64,000 nucleotides of DNA from Hydrogenophaga sp. NFH-34 (GCF_021401345.1 NZ_JACBGE010000015.1:62001-126000), one strand, 5' to 3'; positions 20,060 through 29,953 are shown, counted from the first letter of the stretch. The notes: generated from the letters alone by a model not told the origin. A program made the numbers and translations.

Positions 20060-21190
20060 TTACTGATCTCGGCCGAGATAGCCGGTGATTTCGAGGCCAT
20101 AGCCGGCCATGCTGGGCATGCGGCGCGGCTGGCCCATCAGGCGCATGCGGTGCACACCGCATTCGCGCAGGATCTGGGCGCCCACGCCATAGGTACGCAG
20201 GTCCATGCGGCCGCGTTCGGGCGCCTGGGCCGAGCGGGCCGTGCCTTCGAACTGGGCCAGCAACTGCGCGGCGGATTCGCCGCAGTTGAGCAGCACCGCC
20301 ACGCCGGCACCCGACTGGCCGATGTGGCGCAGGCTGGCTTCCAGGCTCCAGCTGTGCATGGAACGGTCGATTTCGAGCGCATCGAGCACCGACAGCGGCT
20401 CGTGCACCCGCACGTCCACCACAGCGTCGCTGTCCCATTGCCCGTTCACCAGGGCCAGATGCAGGGCGCCGCTGGGCTCGTCGCGGAAGGCGTGCGCGGT
20501 GAATTCACCGAAGGCGGTGTGCAGCGGCCGGCTGCCGACTTTCTGCACCAGGCTTTCGTGGCGGCTGCGGTACTGGATGAGGTCGGCGATGGTGCCGATC
20601 TTCACGCCATGTTCGGCGGCAAAGAGCTGCAGATCGGGCAGGCGGGCCATGGTGCCGTCGTCCTTCATGATCTCGCAAATCACGGCGGCGGGCGAACAGC
20701 CGGCCATGGCGGCCAGGTCGCAACCCGCTTCGGTGTGGCCGGCGCGCATGAGCACCCCGCCTTCCACCGCTTGCAGGGGGAAGATGTGGCCGGGTTGCAC
20801 CAGGTCTTCGGCACGGGCATCGGGGGCCACGGCGGCTTGCACGGTGCGGGCGCGGTCGGCGGCGGAGATGCCGGTGGTCACGCCTTCGGCGGCTTCGATG
20901 GACACCGTGAAGGCGGTACCCATCTTGGTGCCGTTGCGCGGCACCATGGGTGGCAGCCGCAGGCGCTCACAGCGCTCTTTGGACAGTGTCAGGCAGATCA
21001 GGCCACGGCCGAAGCGGGCCATGAAGTTGATCGCCTCGGGCGTCACATGGTCGGCAGCGAGGACCAGGTCGCCTTCGTTCTCGCGGTCTTCCTCGTCGAC
21101 GAGGATGACCATGCGGCCGGCACGGATGTCGGCCACGATGTCTTCCACCGGGGAGATGGCCACAGGCCGCAGGGTTTCAGGGGCGTTCAT
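20060..21190 (-). CDS. 3,4-dihydroxy-2-butanone 4-phosphate synthase fused to a degenerate GTP cyclohydrolase II-like domain (RibBX type)
   Basis: The N-terminal half (about residues 1-205) is a full DHBP synthase, with the metal-binding [12 protein letters not shown] and [11 protein letters not shown] motifs; it makes the four-carbon unit for RibH. The C-terminal half aligns in outline with GTP cyclohydrolase II. However, the zinc site CxxGDxxGSxxCDC and the catalytic RQEGRGIGL are missing; in their place are [21 protein letters not shown] and [14 protein letters not shown]. Many annotations would call this RibBA. The missing residues fit the RibBX variants known in Proteobacteria, so a separate ribA is expected elsewhere. 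Start and ribE stop overlap (ATGA). Confidence 0.88.
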   Translation of the reverse strand: MNAPETLRPVAISPVEDIVADIRAGRMVILVDEEDRENEGDLVLAADHVTPEAINFMARFGRGLICLTLSKERCERLRLPPMVPRNGTKMGTAFTVSIEAAEGVTTGISAADRARTVQAAVAPDARAEDLVQPGHIFPLQAVEGGVLMRAGHTEAGCDLAAMAGCSPAAVICEIMKDDGTMARLPDLQLFAAEHGVKIGTIADLIQYRSRHESLVQKVGSRPLHTAFGEFTAHAFRDEPSGALHLALVNGQWDSDAVVDVRVHEPLSVLDALEIDRSMHSWSLEASLRHIGQSGAGVAVLLNCGESAAQLLAQFEGTARSAQAPERGRMDLRTYGVGAQILRECGVHRMRLMGQPRRMPSMAGYGLEITGYLGRDQ

Positions 21191-21834
21191 GCGGTTTCCT
21201 TGAGGGAGGCGGGGCCGGCAGCGGTCAGCATGCGCTCGACGTAGCGGGCCACGGTGTCGATTTCGAGATTCACACCGCTGCCCGCCTGGAGATCGCCCAG
21301 GGTGGTGTGCTCGACGGTGTGGGGAATGATGTTGATGCTGAAAGCGCAGCCGGCGGGGCTGTCTTCCACGGTGTTGACCGTGAGGCTGACCCCGTTGACC
21401 GTGATCGAGCCTTTGTAGGCCAGGTACTTGCCCAGCTCGGGCGGCGCCTGCACGCGCAGTGTCCAGCTCTCGCCCACCGCGGTGAAGGCGATCACCTGGC
21501 CGATGCCGTCAACGTGTCCGGAAACGATATGGCCACCCAGCCGGTCGCTGGCACGCAGCGCCTTTTCCAGGTTCACACGCCGGCCGGCTTCGGCCAGGCC
21601 GGTGGTGCGGGTCAGCGATTCGGCCGAGATGTCGATGGTGAAGCGGTGCGCCGGCACGTCCAGCGACGTCACCGTCATGCAGGCCCCGTTGAGGGCGATG
21701 CTGTCCCCCAGACCCACATCGTCCAGAAAGCCGGCCGGTGTTTCGAGGGTGAGGCGTTTGCCATGCTGGGCGGATGCGCCCAGTTCGGACAGGGCGGCGA
21801 TACGCCCCACTGCGGTGATGATGCCGGTAAACAT
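21187..21834 (-). CDS. ribE: Riboflavin synthase, alpha chain
   Basis: Dismutates two 6,7-dimethyl-8-ribityllumazine molecules to give riboflavin (215 residues). The N-terminus [12 protein letters not shown] is the family signature. Two homologous lumazine-binding repeats follow, each with a [18 protein letters not shown] or [18 protein letters not shown] segment. The ATG at 21834 fits exactly; the open frame upstream is not conserved. The stop overlaps the next gene start. ribD lies 56 bases upstream. Confidence 0.97.
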   Translation of the reverse strand: MFTGIITAVGRIAALSELGASAQHGKRLTLETPAGFLDDVGLGDSIALNGACMTVTSLDVPAHRFTIDISAESLTRTTGLAEAGRRVNLEKALRASDRLGGHIVSGHVDGIGQVIAFTAVGESWTLRVQAPPELGKYLAYKGSITVNGVSLTVNTVEDSPAGCAFSINIIPHTVEHTTLGDLQAGSGVNLEIDTVARYVERMLTAAGPASLKETA

Positions 21835-21890
21835 CCGGCTATTTTCGCAGGGTTTGTGCCGGCTTGCCCGACCAGGGCTGGCGCGGGCGG

Positions 21891-23054
21891 TCAGGCGGCG
21901 GTTTGGGGGTGCAGAAAGCCTTCGTGCCCGGCCACGCGGGCGAGGATGCGCAGGTCGTTGCCGACGCGATCCATCGCGGTGAAATGCAGGGGCGTGCCGT
22001 CGTCCAGGCGGTGGAAAGGCCCCAGGCTGGCGAGGCCCCGGCCTGAGCCCAGCAACTGCGGTGCCAGATAGACCAGGCACTCATCCACCAGCCCTTCGCG
22101 CAGGAACGAGCCGTTGAGCTTGTGCCCAGCCTCCAGGTGGAGTTCGTTGACTTCACGCCGACCCAGCTCGCGCAGCAGCGCGGGCAAAGCCACTTTGCCG
22201 CCAGGGCCGGGCAGGCTCAGCAGGGTGGCACCGCGCGCCAGCAAGGCCTGGCCACGCGCCTGTGCCGTGGCATCGTCCAGCGCATGGGCCACCAGAATCT
22301 GCCGGCTCAGGCCGTGCGCCGGCGGCTGGAACAGCCGGGCATCGGGAGAGAGCTCCAGGCGGCTGTCGACCACCACCAGATGCGGCTGGCGTGGGGTGGG
22401 GGCCAGCCGCACATCCAGCACAGGGTCGTCCTCCCGCACGGTGCCGATGCCGGTCAGCACGGCGCATGCACGCGCGCGCCAGGCGTGCCCGTCGGCGCGG
22501 GCCGGCTCGCCCGTGATCCACTGGCTGACACCGTTGTCCAGGGCCGAAATGCCGTCCAGCGAAGCCGCCATCTTCATGCGTACCCACGGCTGGCCGCGGA
22601 TCATGCGGCTGAAAAAGCCGATGTTCAGCTCGCGCGACGCCCGCGCCAGGTCGCTATCAGCGGGCAACACCTCGACAGCGATGCCTGCAGCGCGCAGGCG
22701 CTCGACACCCCGGCCGGCTACCAGGGGGTTCGGGTCCACCGTGGACACCACCACGCGCGCCACGCCAGCGGCGATCAGCGCGTCGCAGCAGGGTGGGGTG
22801 CGGCCGTGGTGGGAGCAGGGCTCCAGCGTCACCCAGGCCGTGGTGCCATGGGTGCTCAGGCCGCGTGCCTGCACATCGCGCAGCGCCATCACTTCCGCAT
22901 GCGGCCCGCCTGCGCGTTGGGTGTGCCCCTGCCCGATCACCAGACCGCTGGCATCGGTGAGCACGCAGCCGACGCGCGGGTTGGGGTTGGACAGATGCAG
23001 CGCCTGGGTGGCCTGTTGCTGGGCGAGGGTCAAGGCAGAGAGAGCGGCGGGCAT
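21891..23054 (-). CDS. ribD: Bifunctional diaminohydroxyphosphoribosylaminopyrimidine deaminase / 5-amino-6-(5-phosphoribosylamino)uracil reductase
   Basis: Catalyses the second and third steps of riboflavin synthesis (387 residues). The N-terminal deaminase has the zinc site His52-Ala-Glu54 with Cys80 and Cys89 in PCSHHGRTPPC. The C-terminal reductase begins near WVRMKMAASLDG and includes HLVVVDSRLELSPDARLF and a glycine-rich NADPH-binding region. It lies just upstream of ribE, and a terminator for the preceding pilin gene separates it from that cluster. Confidence 0.96.
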   Translation of the reverse strand: MPAALSALTLAQQQATQALHLSNPNPRVGCVLTDASGLVIGQGHTQRAGGPHAEVMALRDVQARGLSTHGTTAWVTLEPCSHHGRTPPCCDALIAAGVARVVVSTVDPNPLVAGRGVERLRAAGIAVEVLPADSDLARASRELNIGFFSRMIRGQPWVRMKMAASLDGISALDNGVSQWITGEPARADGHAWRARACAVLTGIGTVREDDPVLDVRLAPTPRQPHLVVVDSRLELSPDARLFQPPAHGLSRQILVAHALDDATAQARGQALLARGATLLSLPGPGGKVALPALLRELGRREVNELHLEAGHKLNGSFLREGLVDECLVYLAPQLLGSGRGLASLGPFHRLDDGTPLHFTAMDRVGNDLRILARVAGHEGFLHPQTAA

Positions 23055-23071
23055 GGGGGTGAGGGGGCAAG

Positions 23072-23102
23072 AAAAAGCCCGACCTGCCGAGGCGGGTCGG
23101 GC
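23072..23102 (-). terminator. Rho-independent terminator after the pilE-like gene
   Basis: On the minus strand an eight-base-pair stem GCCCGACC/GGTCGGGC (23077-23102) is followed by TTTTT. It lies 18 bases after the pilE-like stop at 23120 and before the ribD start at 23054. It therefore separates the pilin cluster from the riboflavin operon. Confidence 0.88.
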
Positions 23103-23119
23103 CCGGGGGCTGGAGGGTA

Positions 23120-23605
23120 TCAGCCCTTGAAACAGTCCGCCAGCTCACTGCCGCTGGCGTTGTTGCTGACCGAGCGGGCACCCGTTTGCGTGATGCTCAG
23201 ATCGCCGCAACGGTCGCCGCTCATGCTGCCGGTACGCACGGCGCGCAGGGTATAGGTCGTTTCGGCCGTGGCTTCATCCACCGCGTCGCCGTTCTCGATC
23301 AGCGTGATGGTGTAGGCGGCGGCGCCTTCCTTGGGGGATTGGGCCATGCTGGCGGGCAACTCCGCGCCTTTGAACGTGTCCTTGGCGCTGTAGAAGCGGC
23401 GCATGAACTGGTCGGCCTCCATCAGGGCTCGCTGCGCATCGGCCCGGCGTGACGCCTTCACGTGTTCGGTGTAGGACGGCAGGGCAATGGCCGCCAGGAT
23501 GCCGATCACGGCCACCACGATCATCAGTTCGATGAGGGTGAAGCCTCGGTATCGCTGGGGTTGCGCCGGAGCGGACGGGAGTGGCAATCGCTTCTTCATG
23601 GTCAC
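23120..23605 (-). CDS. pilE: Type IV pilin-like protein (PilE family minor pilin)
   Basis: A prepilin (161 residues) with the prepilin peptidase site Gly21-Phe22 and Glu26 at the fifth mature position, in [25 protein letters not shown]. The leader of 20 residues is long and Pro-rich; most type IVa leaders have 5-10 residues. A start at Met3 is also possible. Two C-terminal cysteines (GDRCGDL and ADCFKG) could form the disulfide loop of pilins. Its place directly after pilY1 fits the minor pilin PilE of Pseudomonas-type clusters rather than the major pilin. It is last in the cluster and followed by a terminator. Confidence 0.88.
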   Translation of the reverse strand: MTMKKRLPLPSAPAQPQRYRGFTLIELMIVVAVIGILAAIALPSYTEHVKASRRADAQRALMEADQFMRRFYSAKDTFKGAELPASMAQSPKEGAAAYTITLIENGDAVDEATAETTYTLRAVRTGSMSGDRCGDLSITQTGARSVSNNASGSELADCFKG

Positions 23606-23611
23606 TGGGCC

Positions 23612-26600
23612 TCAGTTGGAAGGCGGGGTGCTGAGCTGGTATTGGGTGCGACTCCAGCCTGGAACGGGGCAATAAACACCCAAAGCGACACTGCCATCTT
23701 CAGTACCTACGGCGAATTTGGTTTCGTTTTCACAGTTCTGCTGCTTGGGGAGAGATTCTCCGTCACCACCAGGCATGCCCCCGTCCCCCCGACCTCCTGT
23801 GGGAGTACTGCCACCAGTAGGGGTGTCACTGAGGAGTGCCACGCCACGCGAGTATCCTCCACTATCGATCAGCACCATGGACACATTGTCCAGCTTGCCG
23901 TCGTTGTTGGTGTCGAACGAGTACTGCGAAGCACCGTCGATGGCACGCAGACCGTAGATGTAGTTCTTGGGCAGGCCTGAAATCGAGCAAGTCTCGTCTT
24001 CGGCATTTTCCGGCGGGGCCACCACGGTGGTGTTGATGAACACGCTGGTGCTCACATTGCGGATCTGGTCGAGCGAGCGTTCACCGGCATAGGTGTGGCC
24101 CAGAGCAAAGGTCCAGCCCCGGTGCACTGTCCAGTCGATCTTGTCGTTGCTGGTCCGGCTGTAGGTGCGGTCGTTGTTGGTGACGTTGGTACCACCGACA
24201 ATGCCGCGCACGATCAGATCGCTGACCGAGGGGGGCGTGTAAGGAGAGGCATCGTCTTCACCAATCGGTGTCGGGTCCCAGATGCCGTAGATTGCTTCTG
24301 TTTTGTTAGGCTCGGTGGCGTCGGTGATGTCGGAGTCCTCCAGCAGAATGCCGGTCGCCACGACCACCACGGTGCCTTTTTCTGGGTGGGCCTGCCAGGC
24401 CGGGGCACTGTAAATCGGACGGTTGTTGGCGGTGGTGAACAGCGGGCGGTTGTAGGAAACGCGCCAACTGCTCGGTGCACCCCGCAAATCGAAGCGCCAC
24501 AGGTTGCCGTTGGCGTCACCCGCATAGGCGGCCACAATGCGCTTGTCGGCATTGCGGAGCAAGGTCACGCCGCTCAAGCCGCGACCTGCGGAATAGCCCG
24601 AAGGCAGGGGGATGCGTGCAATCACGGCACCGGTCATGGGGTTGAGCGCCACCAGACCATGTCGGCTGCCATCCGAATAACCGTTGTAGTGGCCGCTGTT
24701 GATCAGCACGACCCAGGTGCCGTTTTCGGTCTGACCACTGCGGGACGGATGGGTGATGTGGCCCAGAGCGAATCCGGTGGTGTTGAGCACATTGGTTTCG
24801 GTGGTACTGCCCACGGTTTGCGGGCCAGACGTGGGGCCGGTTTCCCACAGATAGTCTTGGCGGGTCGGGATCCGGTTGCCCGCATCGGCGGTTCCATTGA
24901 GCGGTGAACGCAAGGCATAGATCAGCTTTTCACCCCGACCCCCCGAACCCACGGCAATGTGGTTCCAGCGCGTCCCATCGTAAATGTCGTGTTCGCTCAA
25001 GGGCCCATCGAGGACATATTCGAAGGTGTAAGCGTCGCGCGCATAGTTCAACAAGCGCTTCATGCTGCGCCGCGGCATGAAGGCGGCCAGCTCGTTACCG
25101 TCCTGGGCGTCCAGGTTGTGCACCACGCCCGCGTTGGTGGCCACGAACAAAGAGGCCGGGTAAGCCACCTTGCGCGTCAAGAAATCCAAATATTGACCGC
25201 TGCCGGAAACCGTGCCTGAGAGGTCGTATTCAAAGTCACGCGAGCCGCCCATGTAGATGGATGGAGGGTTCACCATGGCGCCGATGAGGCTGTTGCGCTG
25301 TCGGAAAAGTTTGCCTTGGGCATCGGCCACAGGGTCCGCGCCACGCAGGTAGTTCACGAAGTTGGCATTGTTGGGAACCCGGGCCGCGTCGCTGCCGTAT
25401 TTCAAGCTCGCCTGGACATCGGTAGGCAGGCCGGAGAAATTGCCGCTAAAGCTGATGCCGCCACCGTTGGTGCTGGAATAGGTGAAGACATTTCGGCTGC
25501 CATAGGCGGGCAGCTCCTCGGAGGCGGTCCATTTGGTGACCGGGAGATCGCTGGCGTCGCGCACCACGTTGCCGTTGGCATCGAGCTCCTGCGCCGAGAT
25601 GTCGCCCGAGTTGTCCTGGGTCTTGTAGCTCACGCTGTACTTCAGGCGCCCGGCAATGGTCGAGGCTGTGGAGGCATCCGTGCTGACCGCAACGCCGGCA
25701 TCGCGCCCGGCCGAGTTCAGGATGTCGGCGAGCACGGTGTCGAAAATGTTTCGCACGTCGTCTGCCGTCTGGGCGCTGAACCCCTTTCCACCTCCGGTGT
25801 ACCCTGCCTGGATGAAGTCATCTACCCGCGTCTGGTCATCGGCGGTGCTCGCATTGACGTCGCCGGTCGCCCAGGTGGGTTTGGTGGCGCCAGCGTAGCC
25901 GGTGCTGGCGTACTGGGTGGTGTAGTTGTCGATCTGGCCGAAGGTCAGGCCACTGGTGGCGCCTTGCACATTGCCACTGGGCCGAATCAGGTACCCGACG
26001 GTGTAGGTGGCAACGTTTTGCCAGAAGGTGGGCTGTCCGGTGTCCGTGAGAATTTCATTGTTCAGGGAACTGCGCAAGTCTTCGTGCCAGTAGTACTTGG
26101 CGGCCAGGTCAGCCAGTCCGCCCGTCGCGGTACTCGGATAAGGCACATACTGCTTGCGGCCCGCTGCCGTATTCACACCCGTGGGGCGATAGCGGAAAGA
26201 CTCGGTGCTGCCATCGGCCCGGGTTCGGGTAAATGTCGGCCCCTGCGTATTGTCAAAATCCTCGCCCGAGATGGTGGAGGTGCCCGAGTTCCAGGCACCG
26301 TCCGAAAACAGCAGGTTGAACGACCTGCGGCAGCTCATTTCCTCGTTGCCGGAACTCGCCGGCGCTGCCGGATTGCGTGCCCAAGGATTTTCTGCAGTCG
26401 TGGACTGGACCTTGTAATAGTTGGCCACCTTGTCCAGAACGTTGTGCAAAGGCGTGCCGCCATGGGGCGCAAACATTCGGTGGGCGGTGAAATTGTTGAA
26501 AGTGGGGCTGTTGCCGGAGTTCGAGTTGCCGTTCTGGGTGCCATCCTGGTCGTACAGCCAGGTATAGAGTCTTTGGGTGTTGGTGCTGTCTTTGGTGTGC

Positions 26601-27754
26601 AGCCGAACGCCACGCAACAGATTGAGGTTGTTGTCTATGCCGGGGGTTTGATTGATCGGCGAAATGGTGGTGTCACTTCGGCGATTGATCGAAATGTAGC
26701 CCAGGCGCAACTGGTCGTAATAATCGTTATTGGCCAGGGCTTGGCCGATGGCGGTGGCGACCGCAGGTGCTCGGAAAGCATAGTAGCGGTACCAGTTCAG
26801 GATGTTGGTTGCTTCCTGGGCATTGGTACAGGTCGACCCATTGCAATCTGTCCGCTGGTGATCGGACGGCAAGGTGATGGTCGAGGGCGACCCTCCTCTG
26901 CGGAAATTGACCGTTGTGTAGCTGGCGCAACCCATCTGCAGCCCTGCGACCGTGGTGACATTGCTGCAATAGTTGTAGGTGAATGCCGGGCTGGAGGAGC
27001 TGCTGTAGCGGCCGGTGCCCGTTTCTGGATAAGTGATGTGCTGAGGTATTCTTAAGTTGTAGGAAAGACCATAGACCTCTGTCCAGCCGCTGGAGACGCT
27101 GGGATTGCTGGCATACATTGAATGGGTTGTGCGGATCTGATTTGAGTTTGAATTGTTCTTATATACTCGATAGTCAAAATTTGCACTGTTCTGATTCGAT
27201 ATGAAATATACGCCGTCTTCGGATTCCAGTGGGGTGCCGTTTGCACTGACCCGTGGTCTGTAGGTTATTCTGGGGTTGTAATAGATGGGGTTGACCTCGG
27301 CGGCCCTTTGTGCTGCTCCAGAGTTGGAGACATAGGCTCTCGGACTGAATTGGACGGAAAGGTTGTTGTTGTAATAATAATTGTTTCCGGATTGGTAGAT
27401 GCAGCGATTGCTGTTGCGAAAGTCGGCAATGCCGCCTTTTATCCATGCGCCCGTCAGGTCGCTCCAGTACTGGTCGGGGCAGCGCCGCACTTCGTATTGG
27501 CTATTGCTGTCCGTGGAGATGCCATAGGTCTCGTGATAAGTGAATGCCATCGACCCGGAGTTGTCCAGGCTGATCATCAGATTGGGTTTGGCGCCGGTTT
27601 GCACCGCCAGCAGAGGCTTTTGTGCCGGCTCCAGCGTTTGGGCCAATACGGAGGCAGACAGCGCGCCCATGGCCAGGAAAAAGGATGCAGCTTTCATGCG
27701 GTGAAAGGGGTGGTTTTTCATGAGAGCCTCACGGGTTCGTTCTTGCGCATTCAT
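23612..27754 (-). CDS. pilY1: Type IV pilus tip-associated adhesin PilY1
   Basis: A large exported protein (1380 residues) that with the minor pilins forms the pilus tip complex, and in relatives mediates adhesion, pilus extension and surface sensing. A signal peptide ends near residue 39 (SVLAQ). A MIDAS-like DNSGSM (residues 64-69) marks a von Willebrand A-type domain. The C-terminal half is the PilY1 beta-propeller, and DTNNDGKLD near residue 1275 is a likely calcium-binding loop. The first ATG overlaps the pilX stop (ATGA). An ATG at 27721 with GAGG before it would give a more usual signal peptide. Codons for about residues 110-240 are much richer in A and T than the rest. Confidence 0.92.
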   Translation of the reverse strand: MNAQERTREALMKNHPFHRMKAASFFLAMGALSASVLAQTLEPAQKPLLAVQTGAKPNLMISLDNSGSMAFTYHETYGISTDSNSQYEVRRCPDQYWSDLTGAWIKGGIADFRNSNRCIYQSGNNYYYNNNLSVQFSPRAYVSNSGAAQRAAEVNPIYYNPRITYRPRVSANGTPLESEDGVYFISNQNSANFDYRVYKNNSNSNQIRTTHSMYASNPSVSSGWTEVYGLSYNLRIPQHITYPETGTGRYSSSSSPAFTYNYCSNVTTVAGLQMGCASYTTVNFRRGGSPSTITLPSDHQRTDCNGSTCTNAQEATNILNWYRYYAFRAPAVATAIGQALANNDYYDQLRLGYISINRRSDTTISPINQTPGIDNNLNLLRGVRLHTKDSTNTQRLYTWLYDQDGTQNGNSNSGNSPTFNNFTAHRMFAPHGGTPLHNVLDKVANYYKVQSTTAENPWARNPAAPASSGNEEMSCRRSFNLLFSDGAWNSGTSTISGEDFDNTQGPTFTRTRADGSTESFRYRPTGVNTAAGRKQYVPYPSTATGGLADLAAKYYWHEDLRSSLNNEILTDTGQPTFWQNVATYTVGYLIRPSGNVQGATSGLTFGQIDNYTTQYASTGYAGATKPTWATGDVNASTADDQTRVDDFIQAGYTGGGKGFSAQTADDVRNIFDTVLADILNSAGRDAGVAVSTDASTASTIAGRLKYSVSYKTQDNSGDISAQELDANGNVVRDASDLPVTKWTASEELPAYGSRNVFTYSSTNGGGISFSGNFSGLPTDVQASLKYGSDAARVPNNANFVNYLRGADPVADAQGKLFRQRNSLIGAMVNPPSIYMGGSRDFEYDLSGTVSGSGQYLDFLTRKVAYPASLFVATNAGVVHNLDAQDGNELAAFMPRRSMKRLLNYARDAYTFEYVLDGPLSEHDIYDGTRWNHIAVGSGGRGEKLIYALRSPLNGTADAGNRIPTRQDYLWETGPTSGPQTVGSTTETNVLNTTGFALGHITHPSRSGQTENGTWVVLINSGHYNGYSDGSRHGLVALNPMTGAVIARIPLPSGYSAGRGLSGVTLLRNADKRIVAAYAGDANGNLWRFDLRGAPSSWRVSYNRPLFTTANNRPIYSAPAWQAHPEKGTVVVVATGILLEDSDITDATEPNKTEAIYGIWDPTPIGEDDASPYTPPSVSDLIVRGIVGGTNVTNNDRTYSRTSNDKIDWTVHRGWTFALGHTYAGERSLDQIRNVSTSVFINTTVVAPPENAEDETCSISGLPKNYIYGLRAIDGASQYSFDTNNDGKLDNVSMVLIDSGGYSRGVALLSDTPTGGSTPTGGRGDGGMPGGDGESLPKQQNCENETKFAVGTEDGSVALGVYCPVPGWSRTQYQLSTPPSN

Positions 27755-28344
27755 GCATTGCCCCCACTGGATGATTTGACAGGTACGCCTTGCTTGAGGA
27801 TCGACTGGAGCCAGACTTCAGAGCCGGCAGTCAGTTGGCCGTTGTTGTCCAGTTGCGCGTCGTTGGAGAGACCTCGGGCCGTGATCAGGTACTGATCGTC
27901 ACGCAGCGGCTGGATGATGCAACTGGGGTCGTTCTTGATCTTGGCGGCGTCCTTGACGTCGTTGCTGTGTTCAAGCGAAACGGTGATCAGATTGGCTGCC
28001 CCATCCACCCAGTTGGCCTTGGTTTTCCAGGCGGCCGAATCCAGTTCGGGGTCGGTCAGTTTGGTCGAGACAATCTTGGCGGCATCCGCGACAAAATTGA
28101 CGCCTTCGTTTTCCGTCTGGTCCATGGCCACGCGCTCGCAGTGGCGCAGTGCGGCTTCTGCCGACTGCCTGGCCACCTGCGTGGTGCGCATGTTGTTGGA
28201 GAACTGCTCGTAGCTGGCCGAGTTGCGGGCACTGAGCAGGCCGGCAAAAGAAATGATGACCAGCATGATCAGGGCGATTGGTAGCACGATGCCTGCTTCG
28301 CCCCGAGCACGACCGGCTGTTGCAGTGGAAGGATTTTTTGTCAT
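27751..28344 (-). CDS. pilX: Type IV pilus minor pilin assembly protein PilX
   Basis: A 197-residue prepilin-like protein of the PilX family, a core minor pilin of the tip complex. The N-terminal GEAGIVLPIALIMLVIISFAG is the hydrophobic helix. It lacks the usual Glu5, as is common in PilX, and the leader is basic. The rest is a soluble globular domain with an ASYEQFSNNMRTTQVARQSAEAAL helix typical of PilX. It lies between pilW and pilY1, the conserved order. Confidence 0.88.
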   Translation of the reverse strand: MTKNPSTATAGRARGEAGIVLPIALIMLVIISFAGLLSARNSASYEQFSNNMRTTQVARQSAEAALRHCERVAMDQTENEGVNFVADAAKIVSTKLTDPELDSAAWKTKANWVDGAANLITVSLEHSNDVKDAAKIKNDPSCIIQPLRDDQYLITARGLSNDAQLDNNGQLTAGSEVWLQSILKQGVPVKSSSGGNA

Positions 28345-28354
28345 GTCAATCTCG

Positions 28355-29392
28355 TCAATCGCCGCCTACCTTGATCATGCCAATTCCATCTGTCAGATAG
28401 GCCCAGGGATCTGTCACCACACCTTCCGCCGTCTCATACGCCGCGGGCAGGGCCGGTCGCATGTTGCGCAACTGCACGGTGGTGATATAGGCGCGTCGCA
28501 AATAGCGGTCGTTGGCCGTCTGGGTGGTTCCGGCGCAGTCCACATAGGTGCCCACGGTGTTGGCGTCGAGGCCATTGAGCGGGATGGGCTTGTCGCTGCG
28601 GGCCAGCAGGCACACGCGCACGGCCGCCACACGGGACCAGTTTGCCAGGGTGTTGCCCAGTGTGCCGCTGCCGGCTTCTACGTAGGCTGTGACCTGGTGG
28701 GGAAGCGGGGTGTCGTTGGTGGGGGGGAGCGTGACGGCGTAGCTCAGTTGCATGTCCTCGATGTTGGGGACGAGTGGTGTTGCCGCACTGAAGCCGGTAC
28801 CCGCGCCGCCGTCGTCACCCCGCCCCTTGCAGTACAGCGTGGGGGTGTTGCCGTTGTTGTCGTCATTGGCAATGTAGTAGCGGTTGTCGGCCAGTCTGAT
28901 GGCCGTGGTGCTGCCTTCGGTCGCACCAGGTGTCCAGGCGTTGATGGCGTTGAATGAACAATTGCTTGGTGCGCCTGCGGAGGTGACTTGGCTGTTCAGG
29001 GGGGTCGCCTGAAAACGAATCGCCAGTGCATCAGGGCCCGTATCGCTGGCCGCGCATGCCAGCGCTGAAAAATTGCTGGTGTTGTCGTTGCTGTCGAAGC
29101 CGCCATCACAACCTCGGACCGCAATACCGGAAAAGACCCGGTTGCCATCGTCGTCCAGATCAGAAAAACCTGCCAACTGGAGCTGTTGCCGAATGAGTTC
29201 CAGCGCCAGTGTGGCGTCTTCGTTCATCTGCGACTCCAGTGTGCTGCTGCGAGCGCTGGAGGAGGTGCTGACATAAATGATCGCCACGGCACCCAGCAGA
29301 AAGATGCCGATGACCATGGCCACCATCAGTTCCACCAGGGTCACGCCAGTCTGGTGCCGGTGTCGAGCGTCAGGGAGTTGAGCGGTCAGCAT
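28355..29392 (-). CDS. pilW: Type IV pilus minor pilin PilW
   Basis: A 345-residue prepilin with the peptidase site Gly16-Val17 and Glu21 (mature Glu5) in GVTLVELMVAMVIGIFLLG. The large C-terminal domain and its position between pilV and pilX match PilW. Two starts are possible: ATG at 29392, used here, or GTG at 29398, which overlaps the pilV stop as GTGA and adds two residues. Confidence 0.88.
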   Translation of the reverse strand: MLTAQLPDARHRHQTGVTLVELMVAMVIGIFLLGAVAIIYVSTSSSARSSTLESQMNEDATLALELIRQQLQLAGFSDLDDDGNRVFSGIAVRGCDGGFDSNDNTSNFSALACAASDTGPDALAIRFQATPLNSQVTSAGAPSNCSFNAINAWTPGATEGSTTAIRLADNRYYIANDDNNGNTPTLYCKGRGDDGGAGTGFSAATPLVPNIEDMQLSYAVTLPPTNDTPLPHQVTAYVEAGSGTLGNTLANWSRVAAVRVCLLARSDKPIPLNGLDANTVGTYVDCAGTTQTANDRYLRRAYITTVQLRNMRPALPAAYETAEGVVTDPWAYLTDGIGMIKVGGD

Positions 29393-29394
29393 GT

Positions 29395-29952
29395 TCACAG
29401 GCCCACCTTGAAATACATGCAGTTGTAGTCGTCTGTAGCGGATATGTTGGGGCAGTTGTCCTGGCTGGCCGAAAACAGCGTGTCGTTGTCTCCGGTCTGG
29501 GGCTCTTTCCACAGCAGCCAGATGTCCATGTCTCGCGCGGAGGCACTGGGAGTGCTCACCACCACAGCCTTGCCTTGCGGCAGGCGACTGGCCACAGCGG
29601 TCATGAAGTCGGCCTTGTCGCGGGCAGCCACCGCCTGCGCAGCCGTCTGGGCATTGGTCTGGTTGGGATCTGGGTCGTCCGTGGTGGCAACAGTGTCGGC
29701 CAGCGCGATGCTGTAATTGCCCAAGTCATAGCCGTAAACGTTGACGCGGGCACGATCGGCGTAGTCGTTGACCAAAGCCAACCCAGTCAGGCGAATCTGC
29801 GCTGCTTTGTTGTAGCTGAAGGTGGCTGCAGACAACCCGGCAACGCCAAGCAATCCCAGGGAGATGACCAGCAGGGCCACGAGGATTTCCAGCATGCTGG
29901 CGCCGCGTTGTCTGCGCGGGCAGGTCGGGCGGATACGGGTGTGTGCGCTCAT
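29395..29952 (-). CDS. pilV: Type IV pilus modification/minor pilin PilV
   Basis: A 185-residue prepilin with the site Gly17-Ala18 and Glu22 (mature Glu5) in GASMLEILVALLVISLGLLG, the sequence type typical of PilV. Two C-terminal cysteines (DNCPN and YNCMY) may form a disulfide. The start is one base after the upstream fimT stop, and pilW follows with an overlap or a two-base gap, so the genes are tightly co-translated. Confidence 0.88.
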   Translation of the reverse strand: MSAHTRIRPTCPRRQRGASMLEILVALLVISLGLLGVAGLSAATFSYNKAAQIRLTGLALVNDYADRARVNVYGYDLGNYSIALADTVATTDDPDPNQTNAQTAAQAVAARDKADFMTAVASRLPQGKAVVVSTPSASARDMDIWLLWKEPQTGDNDTLFSASQDNCPNISATDDYNCMYFKVGL

Positions 29953-29953
29953 A

